Positions 1 through 5,925 of a stretch of 6,402 nucleotides of DNA are shown in pieces. Below the pieces are notes generated by a model. That model was not told the DNA's origin, ran no database searches, and saw nothing but the letters and a program-made list of their open reading frames with translations. The stretch covers positions 1 through 6,402 of the forward strand of contig JBJOGJ010000225.1 in the NCBI GenBank assembly GCA_046048295.1. The letters run 5' to 3'. Both the position numbers and the translations under genes were made by a program. The stretch comes from CBDCWA01 sp046048295. GTDB lineage: Bacteria; Pseudomonadota; Alphaproteobacteria; Rhizobiales; Hyphomicrobiaceae. Every line of letters starts with the position of its first letter. Positions within the stretch are counted from its first letter, which is position 1.

Positions 1-169
1 GATGCCAGCTTTGCATCTGAGCAATCCGTTCGAAGACTCATCCGGCGATCGAGGTTTGCAATGCTTGCTGCGCGAGAGCAGGCGGCGCTCAACCTTTGTG
101 TCGAACTCGCGAGAGAGCGTGAAAATGCTTTTGGAAGCCTCCGCTTTACCGCCCCAGAGCAGTCGTGCC
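1..169. other. Left-edge region without a confident gene
   Basis: No gene can be supported here. The plus-strand frame starting at base 1 is open to a TGA at 190-192, giving 63 residues with an Arg/Glu/Ala-rich helical stretch. It could be the tail of a gene entering from the left and overlapping the nucleotidase end by 23 bp. Its third codon positions are only about half G/C, clearly lower than in the neighbouring genes, and I recognise no motif, so I do not call it. On the minus strand this is the region downstream of the nucleotidase. Only a 4-bp stem (127-138) followed by a short T run is visible there, which is too weak to call a terminator. Confidence 0.5.
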
Positions 170-895
170 TCAACCGTCACCGTCTCCCTTGACGGGTTCG
201 ATCGTCCGCAAGAATCCATTTAGGTCGGCGGTCATGTGGTGGACGTGCTCGGGCGGTGCCGTCCAAGAGCGGATCTTCTGCTGTATCGGGTGGTCCATGT
301 AGTCGGAGTGGACGAGGACCGTGGTCATGCCGAGTGCGTGGGCGGCCACCAGGTTGTGGGGCATGTCCTCGAACATTGCGGCCACGCCAGCGTCGAACCC
401 GTGCGCATCGAGCAGTTTGTGGTACGCGTCCGCCTGCTCCTTCGGAACGTAGGCGGTGGCGACAATGTCGACGATGTCCTCGAAGAGGTGGAGCACGCCG
501 ATCTTGCCGGCCACCCGTTCGGCATGGCGGCGGGAGCCGGCAGTGAAGATCAGTTTGCGGCCAGGAAGACTGGCGATCGCCTCGGCGAGTTCCGGGTGCT
601 CCGGAACGGCCGAAAGGTCGATGTCGTGGACGTAGTCGAGGAAGGGCTCCGGGTCCATCTTGTGGACCTGCATGAGGCCTGCAAGCGTGGTGCCGAACTG
701 GTGATAGTAGGCCTTCTGGATGTGCTTGGCCTGCGCGAAGGGAAGGCCCAGGTGCTGTGCGATGAACTCAGCCATCCGGCGGTCGACCTGGGCGAACAGG
801 TTGCAATCCGAAGGATAGAGCGTGTTGTCGAGGTCGAAGACCCAGACGCGGGTGGACTCGAAGCCGCGGGCGCCGGTGCCTTTGAGGTTCGTCAT
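170..895 (-). CDS. HAD-superfamily pyrimidine 5'-nucleotidase (241 aa)
   Basis: This is a cytoplasmic Mg2+-dependent phosphatase of HAD subfamily IA, of the type annotated as pyrimidine 5'-nucleotidase, which dephosphorylates (pyrimidine) nucleoside monophosphates. All four HAD motifs are visible. Motif I is DLDNTLYP at residues 21-28, with nucleophile D21 and acid/base D23. Motif II is FTAGS with T118. Motif III is K152 in a VPK context. Motif IV is FEDMPHN with E176 and D177. An all-helical cap lies between motifs I and II (about 30-105). The length is normal for the family. Motif II has Ala where relatives usually have Asn (FTN), a small departure that leaves the key Thr intact. The ATG lies 17 bp after the argB stop with a purine-rich AAGG upstream, so it is very probably translated from the argB transcript. 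The family is clear; the exact substrate is inferred. Confidence 0.88.
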   Translation of the reverse strand: MTNLKGTGARGFESTRVWVFDLDNTLYPSDCNLFAQVDRRMAEFIAQHLGLPFAQAKHIQKAYYHQFGTTLAGLMQVHKMDPEPFLDYVHDIDLSAVPEHPELAEAIASLPGRKLIFTAGSRRHAERVAGKIGVLHLFEDIVDIVATAYVPKEQADAYHKLLDAHGFDAGVAAMFEDMPHNLVAAHALGMTTVLVHSDYMDHPIQQKIRSWTAPPEHVHHMTADLNGFLRTIEPVKGDGDG

Positions 896-912
896 CGGCT
901 ATGCCTTGCGGT

Positions 913-1869
913 TCATTGGCGGTCTCCGGCCTGCCTGGGATTGCGCTCGCCGAGCAGCGTGCCGGCGCCATGGTCGGTGAAGAGTTCGAGGAGTACGCAG
1001 TGCGGGACGCGGCCGTCGATGATGACGACGGCTTCGACACCGGCCTCCACGACTTCGATGCAGCCTTCGATCTTCGGAATCATGCCACCGGTGATCGTGC
1101 CGTCCCGCATCAGCCGGCGCGCCTCTTTCACGGTGAGCTGCGGGATGAGCTTCTTGTTCTTGTCGAGGACGCCGGCGACGTCGGTCAGCAGCAAGAGCCG
1201 CTTTGCCTTCATGGCGGAAGCGAGCGCGCTGGCAAACGTGTCGGCGTTGATGTTGAGCGTCTGGCCTTCCGGCGAGGCACCTATGGGAGCGATGACGGGT
1301 ATGAGGTCCGACTTCGAAATGACGTCGACGATGTGCGGGTTCACTTTCATGGGATCGCCCACGTAGCCGATGTCGACCGCCTTCATCAGGTTGGATTCCG
1401 GGTCGGGCATCTCGGTGATGCGCTTGGCGAGCATCAAGTTGGCGTCCTTGCCGGAGATGCCGACGGCCTTTCCACCCTGACGGTTGATGGCGGAGACGAT
1501 CTCCTTGTTGATTGCGCCGGCCAGGACCATCTCGACGATTTCCACGGTCGGCTTGTCGGTGACGCGAAGCCCGTTGACGAAGTCCGAGCGGATCTGGAGC
1601 TTTTCCAGCATGGAGGCGATCTGCGGACCGCCGCCGTGGACGACAACCGGATTAACGCCAGACTGCTTGAGATATACGACATCCTGGGCAAATGCGTCGG
1701 CCAGGGCCTGGTCGCCCATGGCGTGGCCGCCGAACTTGATGACAACGGTTTCCTCGTCGTAGCGGATCAGGTGCGGCAGCGCCTCCGCCAGGATGCGCGC
1801 CTGGACATGGGCATCGATATTCGCGCCGGGGGCGGCGGGAGTGCTTGCAGGGTTGCTCTTGTCGCTCAT
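913..1869 (-). CDS. argB: Acetylglutamate kinase, ArgB (318 aa)
   Basis: ArgB phosphorylates N-acetyl-L-glutamate with ATP, the second and usually arginine-controlled step of arginine biosynthesis in the cytoplasm. The amino-acid-kinase fold is clear. KFGGHAM with the catalytic Lys is at 45-51, the glycine loop HGGGP at 78-82, GLRVT (substrate contact) at 100-104, ISGKDAN in the middle and an LLLLTDVAGV nucleotide-site segment later. The helix before the kinase core (about 17-36, with EALPHLIRY) and the C-terminal LFTDHGAGT (296-304) match the N-helix and arginine-site signature of hexameric, arginine-inhibited enzymes, so feedback inhibition is predicted. I chose the ATG at 1869 because GAGGA lies 7 nt upstream and homology begins there; the frame stays open to 2220 but would overlap the divergent gene. 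The N-terminus carries about 15 Ser/Pro/Ala residues before the helix. It heads a two-gene operon. Confidence 0.96.
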   Translation of the reverse strand: MSDKSNPASTPAAPGANIDAHVQARILAEALPHLIRYDEETVVIKFGGHAMGDQALADAFAQDVVYLKQSGVNPVVVHGGGPQIASMLEKLQIRSDFVNGLRVTDKPTVEIVEMVLAGAINKEIVSAINRQGGKAVGISGKDANLMLAKRITEMPDPESNLMKAVDIGYVGDPMKVNPHIVDVISKSDLIPVIAPIGASPEGQTLNINADTFASALASAMKAKRLLLLTDVAGVLDKNKKLIPQLTVKEARRLMRDGTITGGMIPKIEGCIEVVEAGVEAVVIIDGRVPHCVLLELFTDHGAGTLLGERNPRQAGDRQ

Positions 1870-1892
1870 GTTCCGATCCTCGACGGGCCAGG

Positions 1893-1920
1893 GGATGTAC
1901 AGTCCGGGATGTACAGGCCG
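1893..1920. repeat. 14-bp tandem direct repeat, two copies
   Basis: Two adjacent 14-bp units, GGATGTACAGTCCG (1893-1906) and GGATGTACAGGCCG (1907-1920), differ at one base. Each contains the palindrome TGTACA (1896-1901 and 1910-1915), so the two palindromes are 14 bp apart. They lie in the argB 5' leader, between its predicted promoter and its start. In RNA the two hexamers could pair as a 6-bp stem with an 8-nt loop. Whether this is a protein-binding site, an RNA element or a neutral duplication cannot be told from the sequence. Confidence 0.7.
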
Positions 1921-1939
1921 GGCGCAGTTCATTTGCACC

Positions 1940-1967
1940 GTTATATCCGGGAGTTGAAGGGGCTCAA
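1940..1967 (-). promoter_or_regulatory. Predicted sigma70-type promoter of argB
   Basis: Read on the minus strand, a -35 box TTGAGC (1962-1967) and a -10 box TATAAC (1940-1945) are separated by 16 bp. Both boxes are close to consensus and the -10 is the best one in the intergenic region. Transcription would start near 1933 and give a leader of roughly 64 nt that includes the tandem repeat. This is predicted from sequence only. Confidence 0.6.
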
Positions 1968-2001
1968 CGGATTTCGCCCACATTTGTGGAGTATGTGAAA
2001 C

Positions 2002-2029
2002 TTGGCGGTAGCGGCAAGTGTGGTGTAAT
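2002..2029 (+). promoter_or_regulatory. Predicted promoter of the Clp_N-domain gene
   Basis: TTGGCG (2002-2007) and TGTAAT (2024-2029, five of six matches to the -10 consensus) are spaced by 16 bp. The start would fall near 2036, about 60 nt before the ATG. The -35 is only partly consensus. The site lies back to back with the argB promoter, so the two could influence each other. Confidence 0.5.
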
Positions 2030-2083
2030 TCTTCACGAATCTGCCTGATTCCGGCTGGTGCTCCGGATATCACGACGGATTGC

Positions 2084-2091
2084 GAGGGGAG
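2084..2091 (+). promoter_or_regulatory. Ribosome binding site deciding the Clp_N-domain gene start
   Basis: GAGGGGAG sits 6 nt before the ATG at 2098. An in-frame TTG at 2080 lies upstream of this motif and has no comparable Shine-Dalgarno sequence, so the ATG at 2098 is preferred. Confidence 0.75.
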
Positions 2092-2097
2092 AACTGG

Positions 2098-3747
2098 ATG
2101 GGGCAGTCGTTCGGCGAGATGCTGGCCTGGGTGCCGAAGTCGCGGCATCTCGGCGAAAGCCTGTCGCGAGCTCACGATTACGCCCGCGGCCAAGGCCACG
2201 CCGAGGTCGATCTCGAACATATGCTTCTAGCGCTGCTGGACGATCCGGACGCAGGTGCGGTGCTGCAGGTCTGCAGTGTGTCGGCCGAGAGCGTCAGGTC
2301 CGATGTGGAAAGTCGGCTCGGTGGGATCGGGGAGGCAGAGTTTGGCGAGGTCAGAGCCTCTCAGGGTCTCAGTCGCATACTCGAGTATGCCGTTGCTGCT
2401 GCGCGTCAAAGCAAGCGGCGCGAGGTCAACGGTGCCATCGTGTTGGCGGCGATCGTCGGAGAGGGCAGGAGCAGCGCCGCCGAGGTATTGCGCGCTCATG
2501 GCTTGACCTTCGAGGAGGCGATAAAGGCGCTGCAATCGCCGGCGGTGAAGTCGCGCATCCATGAAACCGAAGCGGGGCAGCACAGCACTGGGTCGTCCGG
2601 TGGCCAGGTGAAACCTGTGCCAGCGGCTCCAGTTGCCGGTGCAGGATCCACCACCACCGAAGATATTCTGGAAACGGCCCGGCGTCGCGTCGGCGAACGG
2701 ACTCACGAGGCGGTAAGGTCCGGCCAAGTCGATGAAGCGGTCGATGAGATCGACCCGCAGCCTTCCTCCGCCATGGCCGAGTCGCGGCAGGGGCCCGAAG
2801 ATCCTGAAAGGGTGACGCAAACAGATGCTACGGTCTCTGCTGAGTCGCCGCAGGACAAGGAACTGCCAGCCGCTGCTCCGGCGCGAGCGGAACGTACGCC
2901 ACCGAATGGATGGGCGCCGCCGGTTCCGCAACCTAAATCCGAGCCGCAGCCGGTCCGTGCGCCTCGTGGTCGAACCCAGCCGCCGCCGCTTCCTCTGCCG
3001 GCATCTGCACCTGTGCCGGAACTCGGCCAGTCATCGCGACAACCTGCTGGCGCGCCGTGGCAAGCGCAGCACTACGAAAGTGCCGACGGGGGTGCGCAAA
3101 CCGGCCGGGCGGTGAACGGTTCGGCTGTAGATGGCAGTTTGCCTAAGGCTGTGGCCCGGCAACAGACGACGGCACGCCGGGAACAGGTGCCGGCGTCGTT
3201 CGAGGCCGGCAAGCTCGTACACACGATCCCGCGCCTCATGAAGGTCGGCCGATCGGAGTTGGTGGAGATCAGAATCGCTCGTTCTGCTGTGATGGGAATC
3301 GAGGCCGGATTGCGCGGCGCCGGGGCGCCCGAACTTCACTACATCGTGGTGACGAAGGCGATGTCGGTCAGGTTGCGGGCGCCGGAGGGTGGCTTCTTCA
3401 TCGAGACCGCTTCGCCCGAAACACAATGGATCGACAACCAGCTGGGCGTCTACGGGGGTGACGATTTCGCCACGTGGCGGTTCGTGGTGACGCCGCAGAC
3501 GGCGGGGCAGCGGCAACTGCAAATGATCGTTTCTGCCCGGACGGTGGGAGCTGACGGACTGACGGCAGAAACGGCGCTGCCCGACCAAGTCATTACCGTC
3601 AAGGTCCGGGCGAACTACGCCAAGGCGGCGAGGCGCTGGATCGGCTGGGCGCTGGCAGCGGTCGTCGGCGGTGTGCTCGCCCGGTTCGGTGAAGGGCTCT
3701 GGGCGATCGCCGGACCGGTGCTGCGGAGTTTCGTGGGGCCCGGCTAG
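2098..3747 (+). CDS. Membrane-anchored Clp N-terminal-domain protein without ATPase (549 aa)
   Basis: I recognise only the N-terminus. Residues about 16-74 and 88-146 form the two repeats of a Clp_N (Clp R) domain, the substrate- and adaptor-binding module of ClpA/ClpB/ClpC. Visible hallmarks are VDLEHMLLALL (37-47) and, in repeat two, GLSRILEYAVAAA with EVNGAIVLAAIV. No Walker A, Walker B or AAA+ domain follows, so this is not a Clp unfoldase. Residues about 148-365 form a low-complexity linker, first rich in acidic residues, then with 16 prolines in residues 268-307. Residues about 366-505 look like a compact beta-rich domain that I cannot name, with a hydrophobic/Trp pattern (TQWIDNQLG, TWRFVVTPQ). 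Paired arginines (512-513) and a short hydrophobic stretch (514-528) near the C-terminus suggest tail anchoring with the rest in the cytoplasm. A role in sensing or capturing peptides at the membrane is inference only. It is divergent from argB and convergent with a nitroreductase. Confidence 0.85.
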   Translation: MGQSFGEMLAWVPKSRHLGESLSRAHDYARGQGHAEVDLEHMLLALLDDPDAGAVLQVCSVSAESVRSDVESRLGGIGEAEFGEVRASQGLSRILEYAVAAARQSKRREVNGAIVLAAIVGEGRSSAAEVLRAHGLTFEEAIKALQSPAVKSRIHETEAGQHSTGSSGGQVKPVPAAPVAGAGSTTTEDILETARRRVGERTHEAVRSGQVDEAVDEIDPQPSSAMAESRQGPEDPERVTQTDATVSAESPQDKELPAAAPARAERTPPNGWAPPVPQPKSEPQPVRAPRGRTQPPPLPLPASAPVPELGQSSRQPAGAPWQAQHYESADGGAQTGRAVNGSAVDGSLPKAVARQQTTARREQVPASFEAGKLVHTIPRLMKVGRSELVEIRIARSAVMGIEAGLRGAGAPELHYIVVTKAMSVRLRAPEGGFFIETASPETQWIDNQLGVYGGDDFATWRFVVTPQTAGQRQLQMIVSARTVGADGLTAETALPDQVITVKVRANYAKAARRWIGWALAAVVGGVLARFGEGLWAIAGPVLRSFVGPG

Positions 3748-3789
3748 GCGGGTCGGGGCACCGGACTGTTCGTTGCGATGGTGCTGCGA

Positions 3790-4629
3790 CTACTCGAGAT
3801 TGAACCCTTGCGCGCGGACAAAACTCCCGAAGTCCTGCCGTTGCGATACGGAATACTGACGTGCCTTGTCTTCGGACCAGCCGTAGCCATTGGCGCTGGT
3901 GCCATACAATTCCGGAGATCGTTGTTCGGCGTAGGGTTGTGCCGCCTCTCGCCGCCTATCGTACTGCTCGACCTGTTCTTCTACCGAGCTGTCGTCAAAT
4001 CTGTCGACATGCAGGGTTGTCCGTGTGGGCAAGCGCATCGAGACCTTGATCTTGTCGTCCTTCGGCCAGCCGACCGCCATCCCTGCTACGGGAAAAACGT
4101 AACGGGGCAGGCCAAGTACCTTTGCCACGCCATCGGCGCGGTCGCGGATAGTGCTGATGGGGCAGCAGCCAAGACCGACCGCTTCGGCTGCGATCACAAA
4201 GGCAGATAGCGCGATGCCGGCGTCGACGGCGGCATTGAAGAAGGCGTCGAGGTGATCATTGGGAAACGGGTGGCCGCGCCAGTCGTGGATCTGCCGCTGG
4301 CGGCGGTTGTTTCCACAGAAGAAGAGCAGTTCCGGTGCGCTGGCGACCAACTTATTGCCTGGCAGCAGTTCTGTTAGGGCCCTCCGTACCCGAGGATCCC
4401 GAACAAGCACGATATCGCGCTGCTGCAGATCGCTCTTGGTGGGTGAGGAGAATGCGATTGCACAAAGGAGATCAATGAGCCGGGCGTCGACAGGATCGTT
4501 ACGAAATGCGCGCCGGGAACCTCGCGCAGCCATCGCCGTCAGAACGTCAAGGCCGCGCAAGGCGGGATCGACCTCGAAATGCTCACCGAACCGATCTTCC
4601 AGGATACGTTCAAGACTCGCATTCGACAT
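3790..4629 (-). CDS. Nitroreductase family FMN oxidoreductase, NfsA-like (279 aa)
   Basis: This is a cytoplasmic flavin-dependent NAD(P)H oxidoreductase that would reduce nitroaromatics, quinones or flavin; the physiological substrate is unknown. Visible family marks are the FMN-phosphate contact RGSRRAF (36-42), SSPTKSDLQ (61-69) holding the Ser/Gln flavin-ring contacts, and the GLGCCPIS loop (152-159) after a long central helix. The tail, with KARQYSVSQRQDFGSFVRAQGF, resembles the C-terminal arm of NADPH-dependent NfsA/Frp-type members. At 279 residues it is longer than typical NfsA (about 240); the excess is an N-terminal helix of some 25 residues and a polar segment near 215-245. The ATG has GGAAGGA about 8 nt upstream. 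It converges on the Clp_N gene with 42 bp between stops. It lies downstream of tctC on the same strand, but 145 bp and a hairpin separate them, so it is probably its own transcription unit. Confidence 0.88.
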   Translation of the reverse strand: MSNASLERILEDRFGEHFEVDPALRGLDVLTAMAARGSRRAFRNDPVDARLIDLLCAIAFSSPTKSDLQQRDIVLVRDPRVRRALTELLPGNKLVASAPELLFFCGNNRRQRQIHDWRGHPFPNDHLDAFFNAAVDAGIALSAFVIAAEAVGLGCCPISTIRDRADGVAKVLGLPRYVFPVAGMAVGWPKDDKIKVSMRLPTRTTLHVDRFDDSSVEEQVEQYDRRREAAQPYAEQRSPELYGTSANGYGWSEDKARQYSVSQRQDFGSFVRAQGFNLE

Positions 4630-4660
4630 CGTCGTTTCCTTCCAGCAGGAGAGACTTGCA

Positions 4661-4688
4661 AGTATGGGGCGGTTGGCGGCTTGGACAA
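4661..4688 (-). promoter_or_regulatory. Possible nitroreductase promoter
   Basis: Read on the minus strand, TTGTCC (4683-4688) and CATACT (4661-4666) are 16 bp apart, ending about 31 bp before the nitroreductase ATG. Each box matches consensus at about four of six positions, so this is weak. It is consistent with the gene being transcribed separately from tctC. Confidence 0.3.
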
Positions 4689-4722
4689 GTGGCCCGTATC
4701 AATGGTGTCCAATCAAGTTGGT

Positions 4723-4757
4723 TGCTGCGGCCCTCGGCAGGTGCGACGGCCGCAGCA
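4723..4757 (-). terminator. Strong inverted repeat after tctC, probable transcription terminator
   Basis: TGCTGCGGCC (4723-4732) and its exact reverse complement GGCCGCAGCA (4748-4757) form a 10-bp GC-rich stem. After one C/C mismatch three more pairs (4734-4736 with 4744-4746) leave a 7-nt loop. The repeat starts 17 bp past the tctC stop, the usual place for a terminator, but no T run follows in either direction, so it may stall or protect the transcript 3' end rather than be a classic intrinsic terminator. It could instead be an operator for the nitroreductase. Confidence 0.5.
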
Positions 4758-4774
4758 GGAACTCATGCTGAATT

Positions 4775-5815
4775 TCAATTCTGCAGCACGATGGCCTTTA
4801 GTTTGGCGACAATAGCCGGTGGGATCGCGAAGGTCTGTTCGACGAGCTTCTGGACGTTCTGGCCATGAAGCGGCTCCACATCCAGGCGCTGCTTCTTTGC
4901 GTCCGCCAGCATGACCGGGTCTTTCGACATGTCCATGAAGGCCGCCTGTAGGGCCTCGACCCGCGCTTTCGGAATATCGGGCGGCAGGGTGAGGGAACGG
5001 CCAATATCCGCAGAACCGACGAGAAGCTGGAGGATCTGGCGTTGTTCGTCCGTCTCGGCGAACTCGATTACGGCTGGAACGTTCTTCAGTTCGGCGGCGC
5101 GCTCCATGCTGTACTGGAGAATGAGATTGATCTTGCCGTCCCTGAGCCAGTCCGCGTTTCCGCTCTTGATGGCCTCCCACGGCTTCAGAACCATGTCGGC
5201 TTCGCCCCGCTCCAAGGCGAGATTGGCGGCGGTTGTGCCCTTGAAGCCAGACAAGATCTTGAGCTTGGTGCCCATCAGAGCATTGAGTACGCGGGGATAG
5301 ACGACGGAGTTGTTTCCGGGGCCCGTGCCAGCAACAACGACTTCTCGTTGCCGCAACTCGGCAAAGCTCTTCACACCCGAGGCGGCAGATGCATAGTGCA
5401 CGTCGATCGTGCCGCTCATCCGTCCCATGGAGGTAAAGCGGCGGACGTCATACTTGACGTTCTTGTCGCCGATGACCTGGTTGAAGGAAATGTTGGTATG
5501 CAGTGCGCCGATGGCGGTCCCGTCCTTGGGCGCGATGTGGAAGAGATGGTTGGCTGCCGACATGCCGCCGCCGCCCGGCATGTTTTGTACAACGAGGGCC
5601 GGCTTGCCGGGGACGTGGCGTCCCAGGTGGCGGGCCGCGAGCCTGGCATAGGTATCGTAGCCGCCGCCAGGGCCAAAACCGACGATTACCTTGATCGTCT
5701 TGCCGGTATAGAAATCGGCGACGGACTGTTGCGCCAGGATCGGCGTCGATAGCCCAAGGTAGAGTGCCGCCGCACATACGATGGGTCGCAAGTTGCGCAT
5801 GTTCGTTGCTGTCAT
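4775..5815 (-). CDS. TctC/Bug-family tripartite tricarboxylate transporter solute-binding protein (346 aa)
   Basis: This is a periplasmic binding protein of the tripartite tricarboxylate transporter class, which captures small carboxylates or related solutes for a TctA/TctB membrane pair. A Sec signal peptide is clear: basic residues near R7-R10, a hydrophobic core (about 12-22) and an ILA-QQ cleavage site after A28. The mature protein opens with the family beta-strand and loop IKVIVGFGPGGGYD (41-54), where the Gly-rich loop and Asp bind the ligand, followed by QNMPGGGG (77-84). Length is slightly above the usual 320-330. The ATG at 5815 is chosen because GGGAGG lies 5 nt upstream; the internal Met at residue 6 has none. 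No TctA or TctB is present in the window, so it may be an orphan using permeases encoded elsewhere, as is common in this family. It lies 110 bp downstream of a GMC oxidoreductase gene, possibly in one operon. Ligand unknown. Confidence 0.9.
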   Translation of the reverse strand: MTATNMRNLRPIVCAAALYLGLSTPILAQQSVADFYTGKTIKVIVGFGPGGGYDTYARLAARHLGRHVPGKPALVVQNMPGGGGMSAANHLFHIAPKDGTAIGALHTNISFNQVIGDKNVKYDVRRFTSMGRMSGTIDVHYASAASGVKSFAELRQREVVVAGTGPGNNSVVYPRVLNALMGTKLKILSGFKGTTAANLALERGEADMVLKPWEAIKSGNADWLRDGKINLILQYSMERAAELKNVPAVIEFAETDEQRQILQLLVGSADIGRSLTLPPDIPKARVEALQAAFMDMSKDPVMLADAKKQRLDVEPLHGQNVQKLVEQTFAIPPAIVAKLKAIVLQN

Positions 5816-5820
5816 TTGAT

Positions 5821-5828
5821 CCTCCCTT
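5821..5828 (-). promoter_or_regulatory. Ribosome binding site deciding the tctC-like start
   Basis: Read on the minus strand, AAGGGAGG ends 5 nt before the ATG at 5815. It is close to the perfect Shine-Dalgarno sequence and selects this ATG over the in-frame one at 5800. Confidence 0.75.
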
Positions 5829-5925
5829 TTCTCACCTTTTCAACTTGATCGTTGCTCGGATAGTCAGCAGGCTGGGGCCGTTGGCAGGGGCAGCCCGCCG
5901 GGCCAGTTCGGATTTTGGCTTCAGT

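Noticed and set aside
127..138. Small hairpin followed by TTTT downstream of the nucleotidase gene on the minus strand
   Set aside because: The stem is only 4 bp and is too weak to call an intrinsic terminator.
236..1366. Long plus-strand open frame (376 codons) antisense to the nucleotidase and argB
   Set aside because: It is a mirror of two well-supported genes in GC-rich DNA, spans the boundary between them and shows no recognisable domain.
901..1998. Plus-strand open frame of 365 codons antisense to argB
   Set aside because: It lies opposite a highly conserved enzyme, its product is a low-quality Gly/Val/Asp-rich sequence, and it runs through the argB promoter.
1870..2220. N-terminal extension of argB by 117 codons
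   Set aside because: The extra residues lack similarity to acetylglutamate kinase, cover the predicted argB promoter and overlap the divergent gene; the ATG at 1869 has a good ribosome binding site.
3748..3789. Possible bidirectional terminator between the convergent Clp_N and nitroreductase genes
   Set aside because: Only a 5-bp stem (3758-3762 with 3780-3784) with a 17-nt loop and no T run is visible.
5816..5925. Terminator or clear promoter between the GMC and tctC-like genes
   Set aside because: Only short GC-rich stems and no convincing -35/-10 pair could be found, so the interval is left as an operon-internal spacer.
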